Assembly: GCA_016219145.1 (NCBI GenBank)
Contig: JACRCG010000045.1
Location: 1-20,487, forward strand
Reading direction: 5' to 3'
DNA length: 20,487 bases
DNA from: Deltaproteobacteria bacterium
GTDB taxonomy: Bacteria > Desulfobacterota > Desulfuromonadia > Geobacterales > Pseudopelobacteraceae
This document shows positions 14,084-20,487 of this stretch, in pieces; position 1 is the stretch's first letter; every line of letters begins with the position of its first letter. Below the pieces are notes generated by a model, which did not search any database, had not been told where the DNA came from, and saw only the letters and a program-made list of their open reading frames with translations. The translations under genes were made by a program, and so were the position numbers.

Positions 14084-14203
14084 ATACCTTCCTGAAGTAA
14101 AAGAGAATCAGCCCAATCTCACATGGGTGGTCAAAGGGAACCAACCACACAGGGCAGTCTAAAAGAAACGCAGGTTGAAATAATTATCTAAAAGGAGAGT
14201 ACC

Positions 14204-15442
14204 GTGAAGAAGATTGTAATTGCCGCAGGAATCCTGATGTTGTTGTGTAATAGCCATTCGGCCATCGCAAAATCGCTTGAAGATGTTCTTAAGGAAAAGG
14301 GAATCATAACCGAACAAGATTACAATATTGTCGTTAAATCACGCCCCGTTGGTTACAAACTTGGAAAGGGTTTCACGCTGACTTCACCTGATGAGAATTT
14401 CCAGCTTACCATTGGAGGTGTGCTGCAGAGTCGCTATACCTTTACGGACATGAAAGCAAAAACTGATTCAAGTAAATGGGAGATAAAATCGCTTAAACTT
14501 GTTCTCAGCGGTTATGCCTACAACAAAGATCTTACCTATGAAGCACAGACAAATTTTGTGCAGGGCGGTTCAACCAAAATTCTGGAGCGGGGCTATTTCA
14601 ATTACCGCCTCATGGATGAAATACAGTTGCTGGTCGGTCAGACTAATGTCCCGTTTGGCCGCCAGTGGCTGAATGCAACAACCGGACTGGAATTTGTAGA
14701 CCGCTCATATGCATCTGATGCCTTCCGGGCCGGTTACGACACCGGCCTGAAACTGCACGGTAAAATTGCCGACTCGCTTGTCACCTACGACGTCGGCGTA
14801 TATGGCGGCGTTGGGCAAAGCACGTACCGTTCAACCAACAACAACGCATTGGTGGCCCGGATAACAGTCAACCCTTTCGGACCAGTCGCATACAGTGAGG
14901 GCGACCTTGATAAAAGCACAAAACCGCTTCTATCCGTAGGTGCCGACTACTATATGAACACGCTTAAAGCTACCTTTACGGCACCAAGCACAACAACACT
15001 TGAGACAAACAATGTCGATCTGGCGGGCACCAACGGATGGCTGGGTAAGGGGCTGACAAAATTCACGAAATCCGAGAATATTGATATCAACAGTTACAGT
15101 ATTGATGCCGCATTCAAATGGTACGGAGTTTCACTACAGGGCGAATATCTCTGGGGAGAGGCCAAAGGCAAGAGCAGTAACAAACGGCTTCGTTCCGAAG
15201 GCTTCTATGCACAGGCCGGGTATTTTATTATCCCTAAGACAGTTGAGCTGGCGCTGCGCTGTTCCTATGTCGATCTGGACCGGGATGCTCCCAACAAGCA
15301 CATTGTGGATACAACCGGCGCATTTTCGTGGTATATCAACAAACATTACCTCAAAATCCAAGCTGATGTAACCAACAGCCACACCCAGAGTGTAATGACT
15401 GACGACATGATATATCGTCTTCAGGCGCAGTTGTTGTTCTGA
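14204..15442 (+). CDS. Phosphate-selective-type porin (OprP/OprO family)
   Basis: 412-residue outer-membrane barrel. Signal peptide about 1-22 (ends SAIAKS), a short N-terminal helical segment common in this family (SLEDVLKEKGIITEQDYNIVV), then barrel strands starting GFTLTSPDENFQLTIGGVLQSRY, with LVGQTNVPFGRQWL in the middle, and a final strand ending IYRLQAQLLF with terminal Phe. The start is GTG 14204 with AAAGGAG at good spacing. OprP-type porins select oxyanions. Lying behind a Moco-type riboswitch and before tungstate/molybdate binding proteins, this one probably admits tungstate or molybdate; that is inference. Confidence 0.85.
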   Translation: MKKIVIAAGILMLLCNSHSAIAKSLEDVLKEKGIITEQDYNIVVKSRPVGYKLGKGFTLTSPDENFQLTIGGVLQSRYTFTDMKAKTDSSKWEIKSLKLVLSGYAYNKDLTYEAQTNFVQGGSTKILERGYFNYRLMDEIQLLVGQTNVPFGRQWLNATTGLEFVDRSYASDAFRAGYDTGLKLHGKIADSLVTYDVGVYGGVGQSTYRSTNNNALVARITVNPFGPVAYSEGDLDKSTKPLLSVGADYYMNTLKATFTAPSTTTLETNNVDLAGTNGWLGKGLTKFTKSENIDINSYSIDAAFKWYGVSLQGEYLWGEAKGKSSNKRLRSEGFYAQAGYFIIPKTVELALRCSYVDLDRDAPNKHIVDTTGAFSWYINKHYLKIQADVTNSHTQSVMTDDMIYRLQAQLLF

Positions 15443-15480
15443 TTGTCGTCAATTTCCTGATTCGGAAAATGAAAACATAG

Positions 15481-15512
15481 GGTGCTGGAGGAATAGCTTC
15501 CCCAGCACCTAT
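15481..15512 (+). terminator. Hairpin after the porin gene
   Basis: GGTGCTGG (15481-15488) plus GGAA pair with TTCC and CCAGCACC (15502-15509), 12 bp with one bulged A and a TAGC loop. The tail is TATTATTT, not a clean T run, so it may attenuate rather than stop transcription into the tup genes. Confidence 0.6.
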
Positions 15513-15527
15513 TATTTCACAAGCTGA

Positions 15528-15547
15528 AACCAAAAATAACTTTGGTT
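15528..15547. repeat. Inverted repeat before the first tupA-like gene
   Basis: AACCAAA (15528-15534) and TTTGGTT (15541-15547) with a 6-nt centre, 28 nt before ATG 15576. Could be an operator or small RNA stem; no family match claimed. Confidence 0.35.
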
Positions 15548-15575
15548 AGTTACGTACATCAAAAGGGGTAAACGC

Positions 15576-16421
15576 ATGAAACAATTAATCGCCCTGATAC
15601 TGCTGTTGTGTTGCACAACTGCGTCTGTAGCGCATGCGGAAAATGGGTACATCCTGCTGGCCAGCACTATCGGCCCGATCGACGCCGGGATTGTCACAGC
15701 TCTGGAAGACGCATTTGAAAAAGACACCGGCATCGTTGTCAGGCATGTCGGGGCCGGCACAGGCGAGGCTCTGAAAATGGCGGAAAAGGGGAACTTTGAC
15801 CTTGTAATGGTTCACGCCAAATCGCTGGAAGAGAAGTTTGTGTCTGCCGGTTTTGGAACCGAGCGCATCCCTTTCATGTACAACGATTTTGTCATAGTCG
15901 GCCCGCCTGATGATCCGGCCGGAATCCGCGGTATGAAATCCGTCTCTGCGGCGCTTGCAAAGATAGTCGAGAAATCGGCCCCCTTTGTAAGTCGTGGTGA
16001 CAAATCCGGGACGCATGTCGCCGAAATGGAGCTGTGGGGAAAAGCCGGCCTGAAACCGGTTGGAGCATGGTACAGAACCTACGAAAAAGGGAACGAGGGA
16101 AACGTTCCGACTCTCCGCCATGCCAGCAACTCCGCTTCCTATACCTTGATCGATCGCGCTACTTTCCTGTCGATCCAGAAACAGATCAAACTGGAGGTAC
16201 TCGTTGAAGGGGACGAATCCCTGTTGAACCGAATATCTCTGATCCCGGTCAGCAGCAAGAAGTTTCCAGCCGTAAATCATGAAGACGCAGCAGTTTTTGC
16301 TGGCTGGCTGACAAATCCTGCAAAAGGGCAGAAAATAGTTGCGGAATTCGGCATAGATCGTTTTGGCGCGCCGCTCTTTTTTCCTGATTCCCGCGCATGG
16401 CATGCTCAAAGCAGAAAATAG
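15576..16421 (+). CDS. TupA-like substrate-binding protein, divergent paralogue 1
   Basis: 281-residue periplasmic binding protein of the PBP type II tungstate/molybdate group. Signal peptide about 1-21 (AHA-EN). It keeps SRGDKSGTH (139-147), the DRATFL block and the C-terminal FGIDRFGAPLFFPD, but the usual TTTSTxxSGL entry motif at the ligand site is ASTIGPIDAGIV (29-40), and the GMGQTLN region is GNVPTLRHASNS. The next gene is a canonical TupA of the same length, so this is a tandem duplicate with a changed pocket. AAAAGGGG precedes ATG 15576. Possible role: a second specificity for the same permease. Confidence 0.85.
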   Translation: MKQLIALILLLCCTTASVAHAENGYILLASTIGPIDAGIVTALEDAFEKDTGIVVRHVGAGTGEALKMAEKGNFDLVMVHAKSLEEKFVSAGFGTERIPFMYNDFVIVGPPDDPAGIRGMKSVSAALAKIVEKSAPFVSRGDKSGTHVAEMELWGKAGLKPVGAWYRTYEKGNEGNVPTLRHASNSASYTLIDRATFLSIQKQIKLEVLVEGDESLLNRISLIPVSSKKFPAVNHEDAAVFAGWLTNPAKGQKIVAEFGIDRFGAPLFFPDSRAWHAQSRK

Positions 16422-16453
16422 CTCCAATTAACCAATCAGAGAGGAAAAACAAC

Positions 16454-17299
16454 ATGAGATCCCGCAAATATATTATCGGATTTATTGCAGCACTTGTAAT
16501 GCTGGCTTTTACCATTCCGGCGCTGGCCGCGCCCAAAACTATCATCCTGGCCACTACCACCAGCACCCAGGATTCCGGCCTGCTGGATGTGCTGGTGCCG
16601 CTGTTCGAGAAGGAGAGCGGCTACCAGGTCAAGACCATTTCGGTCGGCTCCGGCCAGGCCATGAAAATGGGGGAAAAGGGTGAGGCGGATGTTCTGCTGG
16701 TACACTCACCGGATGCCGAGAAGAAGTTCATGGCCGATGGATTTGGCGTTACCCGCCGCCTGGTCATGCACAATGACTTCATTATCCTTGGCCCGGCTAC
16801 AGACCCGGCCAAAATCAAGGGAACAACTGCCGCAGATTCTCTGAAACGTATTGCCCAAGCCGGCGCACTGTTCGCCTCGCGCGGCGACAATTCCGGTACG
16901 CACTCCAAAGAGAAAGGGCTCTGGAAGGCAGCTGCCGTAAATCCAGATGGGCAGAAATGGTACCAGCAGACCGGGCTTGGAATGGGGCAGACGCTGAACG
17001 TGGCTGCAGAAAAAAAGGGTTACGTTCTGGCTGATCGCGCCACCTATCTGGCGCTAAAAAAGAATCTGGGGCTGGAAATCCTGGTGGAGGGTGACGGCAA
17101 GCTGCTTAACGTCTATCACGTGATCGAAATAAATTCCGTCAAGTGGCCCAAGGTAAATATCCCGGGCGGCAAGGCCTTTGCGGATTTCATGGTGTCGAAA
17201 AAGACCCAGGAGATCATAGGGCGCTTCGGCGTCGACAAATTCGGCGCACCGCTCTTCTTCCCGGATGCAGGCAAAAATCCGGCCTCTCTGGGGCTCTGA
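16454..17299 (+). CDS. tupA: Tungstate ABC transporter substrate-binding protein TupA
   Basis: Periplasmic tungstate (or molybdate) receptor, 281 residues. I start at ATG 16454, which has GAGAGG upstream and gives a proper signal peptide (about 1-25, ALA-AP); an in-frame ATG at 16397 would only add residues overlapping the previous gene. The TupA entry motif TTTSTQDSGLL (34-44), SRGDNSGTH (142-150), GLGMGQTLNVA and the C-terminal FGVDKFGAPLFFPDAG are all present. The stop overlaps the tupB start (TGATG), so binding protein and permease are coupled. Confidence 0.93.
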   Translation: MRSRKYIIGFIAALVMLAFTIPALAAPKTIILATTTSTQDSGLLDVLVPLFEKESGYQVKTISVGSGQAMKMGEKGEADVLLVHSPDAEKKFMADGFGVTRRLVMHNDFIILGPATDPAKIKGTTAADSLKRIAQAGALFASRGDNSGTHSKEKGLWKAAAVNPDGQKWYQQTGLGMGQTLNVAAEKKGYVLADRATYLALKKNLGLEILVEGDGKLLNVYHVIEINSVKWPKVNIPGGKAFADFMVSKKTQEIIGRFGVDKFGAPLFFPDAGKNPASLGL

Positions 17300-17997
17300 T
17301 GGATCTGATACTTGACGGCATACTACAAGCGCTGCGCCTGATTATGTCTTTTGACAGCGAAGTCATGGCGGTGACGCTGCTTTCGCTAAAGATTTCCTGT
17401 AGTGCGACCCTGATCAGCCTGTTCATCGGAATTCCGGCCGGAACCCTGCTGGCCTTGGCCCATTTTCCGGGTCGCAGGCTGGTCGTCAGCCTGGTCAACA
17501 CCGGCATGGGGCTGCCGCCTGTAGTGGTCGGACTGTTTGTGACCATCTTTCTGTGGCGCAACGGCCCGCTCGGCTTTCTGGAAATTCTTTACACCCCGGC
17601 CGCCATGATCCTGGCCCAGGCAGTGATCGCTACTCCAATTGTAGCCGGCATCACGATCGCTTCGATCCAGAACCTGCCAGCCAATCTGAAGTTGCAGGTA
17701 CTGGCGCTGGGGGCCACTCGTGTCCAGATGGTCTGGATACTTGTGCGGGAGGCTCGTCTGCCGCTTCTGGCCGCCGTGATGGCCGGTTTCGGCGGCGTCA
17801 TCTCTGAGGTGGGGGCCTCGATCATGGTGGGTGGCAATATCAAGGGGCAGACCAGGGTGCTGACCACCGCCACAGTGATGGAAACCGGCAAGGGTAATTT
17901 TGACGTAGCTATCGCCCTGTCGCTGATCCTCTTGCTGCTGGCCTTTGGGGTTAATTACATTCTGACTGTGATCCAGCAGCGGGAGCGCCCACGATGA
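17299..17997 (+). CDS. tupB: Tungstate ABC transporter permease TupB
   Basis: 232-residue inner-membrane permease of the binding-protein-dependent type, about five to six helices. The cytoplasmic coupling loop is LALGATRVQMVWILVREARLPLL, GFGGVISEVGASIMVGGNIKG (about residues 132-183), typical of the TupB/ModB group. Start ATG 17299 overlaps the tupA stop by one base and the stop overlaps the tupC start (ATGA). A longer in-frame ORF reaching back to 17143 is antisense-free read-through in the tupA gene and not a better start. Confidence 0.92.
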   Translation: MDLILDGILQALRLIMSFDSEVMAVTLLSLKISCSATLISLFIGIPAGTLLALAHFPGRRLVVSLVNTGMGLPPVVVGLFVTIFLWRNGPLGFLEILYTPAAMILAQAVIATPIVAGITIASIQNLPANLKLQVLALGATRVQMVWILVREARLPLLAAVMAGFGGVISEVGASIMVGGNIKGQTRVLTTATVMETGKGNFDVAIALSLILLLLAFGVNYILTVIQQRERPR

Positions 17998-18731
17998 GCG
18001 GCATCCTTGAAATCAAAAACCTTCGCATCCGGCGCGGAGGCGTACAGGTGCTGGATCTGCCGCACTTCTCGGTAGCCGCAGAAGAAAAGGTGGCTGTAGT
18101 CGGGCCGAACGGCGCCGGAAAATCCAGCTTTCTCCTCGGGCTGGCCTGTCTGTTACAGCGTGAGAGCGGCACGTTTTATTTTAGAGGTGAATCTGTTGCA
18201 ACACATGACGAGACCGCCTATCGCCGCCAGATTGCCATGGTCTTTCAGGAACCGCTGCTGTTTGATACGACTGTGCTTGACAATGTAGCCGAAGGGCTGC
18301 GGATTCGAGGCAAAGGACGGGCGGAAGCCAGAGATATCGCACGGGACAGCCTGGAACTCTTCAAGGTCGGGCACCTGACCAGCCGTTCGGCCCACAAACT
18401 CTCAGGCGGCGAGGCCCAGCGGGTCAGCCTGGCGCGCGCTTTTGCCGTCAGGCCTGCACTGATCCTGATGGACGAACCCTTCTCCAGCCTGGATCTGCCG
18501 ACCCGTATCGTGCTGGCGGAGGATCTGGGGCGCATCCTGCACGAATCCGGCACAGCGGCCATCATTGCTACCCATGACCGTATTGAAGCGTTTCATATTG
18601 TGGATCGTCTGGTGGTGATGGAGAGCGGCAGGGTAGTTCAGGAGGGGCGGCCCAAAGATGTGCTGGAACAGCCGGTTAATTCATTTGTGGCGGCGTTCAG
18701 GAGGACCAGTTATTCGGGGTTGGAAGGATAA
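17994..18731 (+). CDS. tupC: Tungstate ABC transporter ATPase TupC
   Basis: 245-residue ATPase driving the TupAB importer. Walker A GPNGAGKS (37-44), Q-loop VFQEP (Gln85), signature LSGGE (136-140), Walker B LILMDEP (156-162) and H-loop His194 are intact. It lacks the long C-terminal regulatory domain of ModC. Coupled to tupB by a 4-nt overlap. Its last 11 codons lie in a 31-bp sequence that recurs after brnA (19521-19551), so its present 3' end may be a product of an insertion or duplication. Confidence 0.93.
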   Translation: MSGILEIKNLRIRRGGVQVLDLPHFSVAAEEKVAVVGPNGAGKSSFLLGLACLLQRESGTFYFRGESVATHDETAYRRQIAMVFQEPLLFDTTVLDNVAEGLRIRGKGRAEARDIARDSLELFKVGHLTSRSAHKLSGGEAQRVSLARAFAVRPALILMDEPFSSLDLPTRIVLAEDLGRILHESGTAAIIATHDRIEAFHIVDRLVVMESGRVVQEGRPKDVLEQPVNSFVAAFRRTSYSGLEG

Positions 18732-18881
18732 CTTACTACAGGTCGAAGGTTCAAACAGTTTCTGCCCACCCAGTTCCCTTTTCTGCTTCAAATCCGTCAG
18801 CAGACGCAGCTGCTCATATCCCGTTCTACCTAGCAACTTGATCCCGATTTTTACTACGCTGCTGAACCGGTATTTATCTGC
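18681..18881 (-). pseudogene. Possible coding remnant on the minus strand
   Basis: Minus strand from 18881 is open for 66 codons without an ATG start, directly after a TAA. The peptide from about codon 5 (RFSSVVKIGIKLLGR, then YEQLRLLTDLKQKRELGGQ) has natural-looking composition, unlike most shadow frames, but the last third is antisense of tupC. It could be the broken 3' end of a gene brought in with the brnTA segment, or chance. I recognise no family. Confidence 0.25.
18693..18723 (+). repeat. Direct repeat copy 1 (3' end of tupC)
   Basis: 31 nt beginning GCGTTCAGGAGGACC and ending CGGGGTTGG. Identical to 19521-19551 except one base (A at 18708, T at 19536). Period 828 bp; the copies bracket brnT-brnA. 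Confidence 0.9.
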
Positions 18882-18884
18882 TTA

Positions 18885-18918
18885 TTGTATTTACAACTTT
18901 GTACATACGTGCTACAAA
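18885..18918 (+). promoter_or_regulatory. Promoter and operator of brnTA
   Basis: TTTACA (18890-18895), 17-nt spacer, TACAAA (18913-18918) places the start of transcription at about 18925, next to the brnT ATG at 18926. Inverted TTGTA/TACAA half-sites occur twice: 18885-18889 with 18892-18896, and 18899-18903 with 18913-18917, covering both core boxes. BrnA antitoxins autorepress, so these are likely its sites. Confidence 0.55.
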
Positions 18919-18925
18919 AAATGTC

Positions 18926-19210
18926 ATGGTATTTGAGTGGGATAAAAACAAGAACGAGATTAACAGGAAGCGTCATGGCGTCAGCTTCGATGTCGCCAAA
19001 CTGGTGTTTTTTGATCCTTGTTGCATCACGCTTTTCGACCGGATCGAAGACGGCGAAGAGAGGTGGCATAGCATGGGGCTGGTAAATGGAGTGTTACTCC
19101 TTCTTGTTGTTCATACCACAAAGTACGCCGGTCAGACGGAAATCACCCGCATCATATCAGCCAGGCGCACAACCAGCCATGAAAGGAAGTGTTATGAAAA
19201 TGGATACTAA
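18926..19210 (+). CDS. brnT: BrnT-family ribonuclease toxin
   Basis: Toxin of the type II BrnT/BrnA system, a small RelE-fold RNase that stops growth when free. The 94-residue product follows the family: FEWDKNKNEINRKRHGVSFD at the N-terminus, VFFDPCCITLFDRIEDGEERWHSMG in the middle, LLLLVVHTT and the C-terminal RIISARRTTSHERKCYEN. I chose ATG 18926 since it fits the family N-terminus (M-x-FEWD); no Shine-Dalgarno is visible and the promoter suggests a leaderless start. It overlaps brnA by 17 nt. Confidence 0.9.
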   Translation: MVFEWDKNKNEINRKRHGVSFDVAKLVFFDPCCITLFDRIEDGEERWHSMGLVNGVLLLLVVHTTKYAGQTEITRIISARRTTSHERKCYENGY

Positions 19211-19517
19211 AAAGCATGACCGCATAGCCAGGGTCGTATCGGATGGCACAATAACACCCGAAATAGAGGTAGAGCTGAAAACAATTGCAGCCATGCCTGA
19301 TGACACTATTGATACATCAGACATACCGGAAGTGACCGACTGGAGTAACGCGGTGGTCGGCAAGCTCTACCGCCCCGTCAAGGAGGCGGTAACGGTAAGG
19401 CTTGACGCCGATGTGCTGCATTGGCTCAAACAAGGCGGAAAAGGCTATCAAAGTCGCTTGAACGCCATCCTGCGCAAGGAAATGACGTCACAGCCAGCCA
19501 TACGAAAAGCGGCCTGA
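19194..19517 (+). CDS. brnA: BrnA-family antitoxin
   Basis: Antitoxin and autorepressor partner of BrnT, 107 residues. The C-terminal part (VKEAVTVRLDADVLHWLKQGG, then YQSRLNAILRKEM, about residues 63-99) is the ribbon-helix-helix-type DNA-binding segment; the N-terminal part, with TDWSNAVVGKLYRP, binds the toxin in this family. Start ATG 19194 has AAGGAAG six bases upstream, unlike brnT, so the antitoxin is the better translated gene. The stop is 4 nt before the second copy of the tupC-end repeat. Confidence 0.9.
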   Translation: MKMDTKKHDRIARVVSDGTITPEIEVELKTIAAMPDDTIDTSDIPEVTDWSNAVVGKLYRPVKEAVTVRLDADVLHWLKQGGKGYQSRLNAILRKEMTSQPAIRKAA

Positions 19518-19520
19518 CAA

Positions 19521-19551
19521 GCGTTCAGGAGGACCTGTTATTCGGGGTTGG
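19521..19551 (+). repeat. Direct repeat copy 2 (after brnA)
   Basis: Second copy of the tupC 3'-end sequence. Read in the tupC frame it encodes AFRRTCYSGL and then continues open to a TGA near 19594, which may be the ancestral tupC tail. Confidence 0.9.
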
Positions 19552-19797
19552 CGCTAATCCGAGGAAGTCGAGAAGAAGTGTGGAATTTGCCATGATTTTC
19601 CTCGGGGAAGCCTTTGGTCAGGCTTCCAAGAAAACAAGTAGTTGGTTCATCATTATTGCCAAACGATAGATTTGATCAAAGCTGCGTCCGATTACAAACG
19701 TCGCCAGAAAATGAATTGTGTATAACATAGTCAGGCGGGGTAACGATAGGGATTTTGAACGTAGAATCAGCAGTAATCCGCCCGTTGGATTTTCCAG
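19552..19797. other. Non-coding gap after the brnTA segment
   Basis: No gene supported. It holds a perfect 8-bp hairpin GGAAGCCT/AGGCTTCC (19606-19627, 6-nt loop) without a T tract on either strand. A 73-codon minus frame crosses it but covers the promoter of the next gene and has no ribosome site. Confidence 0.5.
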
Positions 19798-19826
19798 TTG
19801 ACACAGTGTAACCATTACACTACCAT
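19798..19826 (+). promoter_or_regulatory. Promoter of the DUF2442-HTH gene with operator in the spacer
   Basis: Consensus TTGACA (19798-19803), 17-nt spacer, TACCAT (19821-19826). The spacer is almost filled by a perfect palindrome AGTGTAA-CCA-TTACACT (19805-19821). The expected start point, about 7 nt after the -10 box, is the ATG at 19833. Confidence 0.75.
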
Positions 19827-19832
19827 CAATCC

Positions 19833-20312
19833 ATGACAACCGCTCACGGTGAAAACGACGAGACCAGAAAACCCAAGAATAAAGCCCCCCTGATAACTGC
19901 TGTGCAGATTACTGACACTATGAAGCTGACCATCACCTGGAACAGCGGCGAAACATTTGATCTAGATCTTGCCGAAACTATCAAGCTGAGTGCTGCTTTT
20001 AAGCCTCTTACTGATCCTGCCTTATTTGGCCAGGTGGTGATCGAAGAATGGGGGCATGGGCTTGATTGGCCGGAAGGGCTTGATATGGGAGCCGACAGGC
20101 TGTATCAACTGTGCCGCGAGCAAGCCGGTTTATTCTCGCCCAGCGCCTTTGACGGTTGGATCAAGAAGAACCAGCTGTCTTTGACTACTGCTGCCGACGC
20201 TTTGGGTATGACCAGACGCATGATCGCCCACTATCGTTCCGGCTCCCGTCCAATTCCCAAAACTGTGCAGTTGGCGTGTATTGGCTGGGAGACTCTTAAA
20301 AAAGCTGCGTGA
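19833..20312 (+). CDS. DUF2442 domain protein with C-terminal helix-turn-helix
   Basis: 159 residues. DUF2442 region about 20-95 (ITAVQITDTMKLTITWNSGETFDLDL, then FGQVVIEEWGHGLDWPEGLDMGADRLYQL) followed by an HTH about 106-155 (FDGWIKKNQLSLTTAADALGMTRRMIAHYRSGSRPIP), of the Xre-like type. Such proteins are often the antitoxin-like partner of a DUF4160 protein; none is seen here, so it is solitary. It probably represses its own promoter through the palindrome in the spacer. No Shine-Dalgarno precedes ATG 19833; the message looks leaderless. Confidence 0.85.
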   Translation: MTTAHGENDETRKPKNKAPLITAVQITDTMKLTITWNSGETFDLDLAETIKLSAAFKPLTDPALFGQVVIEEWGHGLDWPEGLDMGADRLYQLCREQAGLFSPSAFDGWIKKNQLSLTTAADALGMTRRMIAHYRSGSRPIPKTVQLACIGWETLKKAA

Positions 20313-20355
20313 TGTCAAACTGCTTTTAGATATTCATGTTTAAGCGGAGCTATTT

Positions 20356-20487
20356 TCAAAGAGCCTGATCCAGCGCTTCCCTGACCTTGCTGAGCAGCAT
20401 CTGCTTTGTGGCCGGTTTGGATAAAAAAACAGCCCCGGCCTTCATCTTTCCCTTCTGCTCGATGACATCGTCGGTATAGCCGCTGGA
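20356..20487 (-). CDS. C-terminal end of a response-regulator receiver domain
   Basis: The final 43 codons of a minus-strand gene that continues beyond the window. The sequence SSGYTDDVIEQKG, AGAVFLSKPATKQMLLSKVREALD matches the alpha4-beta5-alpha5 end of a CheY-like receiver, with the conserved Lys-Pro (FLSKP). Ending right after the receiver suggests a hybrid histidine kinase with a C-terminal receiver, or a single-domain regulator; the window cannot decide. Confidence 0.8.
   Translation of the reverse strand, partial: SSGYTDDVIEQKGKMKAGAVFLSKPATKQMLLSKVREALDQAL

Noticed and set aside
15585..16427. Long minus frame of 280 codons antisense to the first TupA-like gene
   Set aside because: Composition is arbitrary, while the plus frame has a signal peptide and conserved TupA blocks.
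19618..19839. 73-codon minus frame before the DUF2442-HTH gene
   Set aside because: Overlaps a strong promoter/operator on the other strand, has no ribosome site and no recognised domain.
1..20487. CRISPR arrays, tRNA or rRNA genes, insertion sequences
   Set aside because: No regularly spaced repeats, cloverleaf sequences, rRNA segments or transposase frames were recognised on either strand.

Overview
The window looks like a chromosomal segment of a Gram-negative anaerobe of the Desulfuromonadia/Geobacteraceae type. This is inferred from the outer-membrane proteins, the LPS heptose gene, a PDGLE-fused CbiM, Moco-type riboswitches and a tungstate ABC system; no rRNA, tRNA or phylogenetic marker confirms it. 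I see no CRISPR array, transposase or integrase.

Region 1 (1-3260) is mixed: a truncated 5'-nucleotidase on the minus strand, a NYN-LOTUS protein behind an array of GGAAC palindromes, two small unrecognised ORFs, an orphan StbD/Phd-type antitoxin with a readable promoter/operator, and a REP-like hairpin. Region 2 (3340-4780) holds an EamA/DMT exporter and a small outer-membrane beta-barrel.

Region 3 (4777-9790, minus strand) is a cobalt-uptake operon: an outer-membrane transporter-like barrel, cbiM, cbiN, cbiQ, cbiO and, unexpectedly, hldD, with the last five ORFs overlapping end to start. Its leader has two cobalamin riboswitches in series separated by an intrinsic terminator. Region 4 (9926-13009, minus strand) holds DUF3047 and triple-rhodanese secreted proteins, then a solitary CbiM with a fused PDGLE (CbiN-like) tail with its own promoter and terminator.

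Region 5 (13159-18731, plus strand) is a molybdenum/tungsten oxyanion module. Two near-identical Moco/Tuco-type riboswitches, each with a terminator and a readable 9-nt antiterminator, precede a divergent MoaE homologue and an OprP/OprO-type porin respectively. Behind the porin lie two tandem TupA-type binding proteins, the permease TupB and the ATPase TupC. Cobalt and tungstate/molybdate uptake are thus laid out side by side, each with an outer-membrane protein, a binding or S component and an ABC engine, and each under an RNA sensor of the cofactor made from the metal.

Region 6 (18693-20487) holds a brnT-brnA toxin-antitoxin pair bracketed by a 31-bp direct repeat whose first copy is the 3' end of tupC, a DUF2442-HTH regulator that appears to be transcribed leaderless from a promoter with an operator in its spacer, and the C-terminal end of a response-regulator receiver domain on the minus strand.
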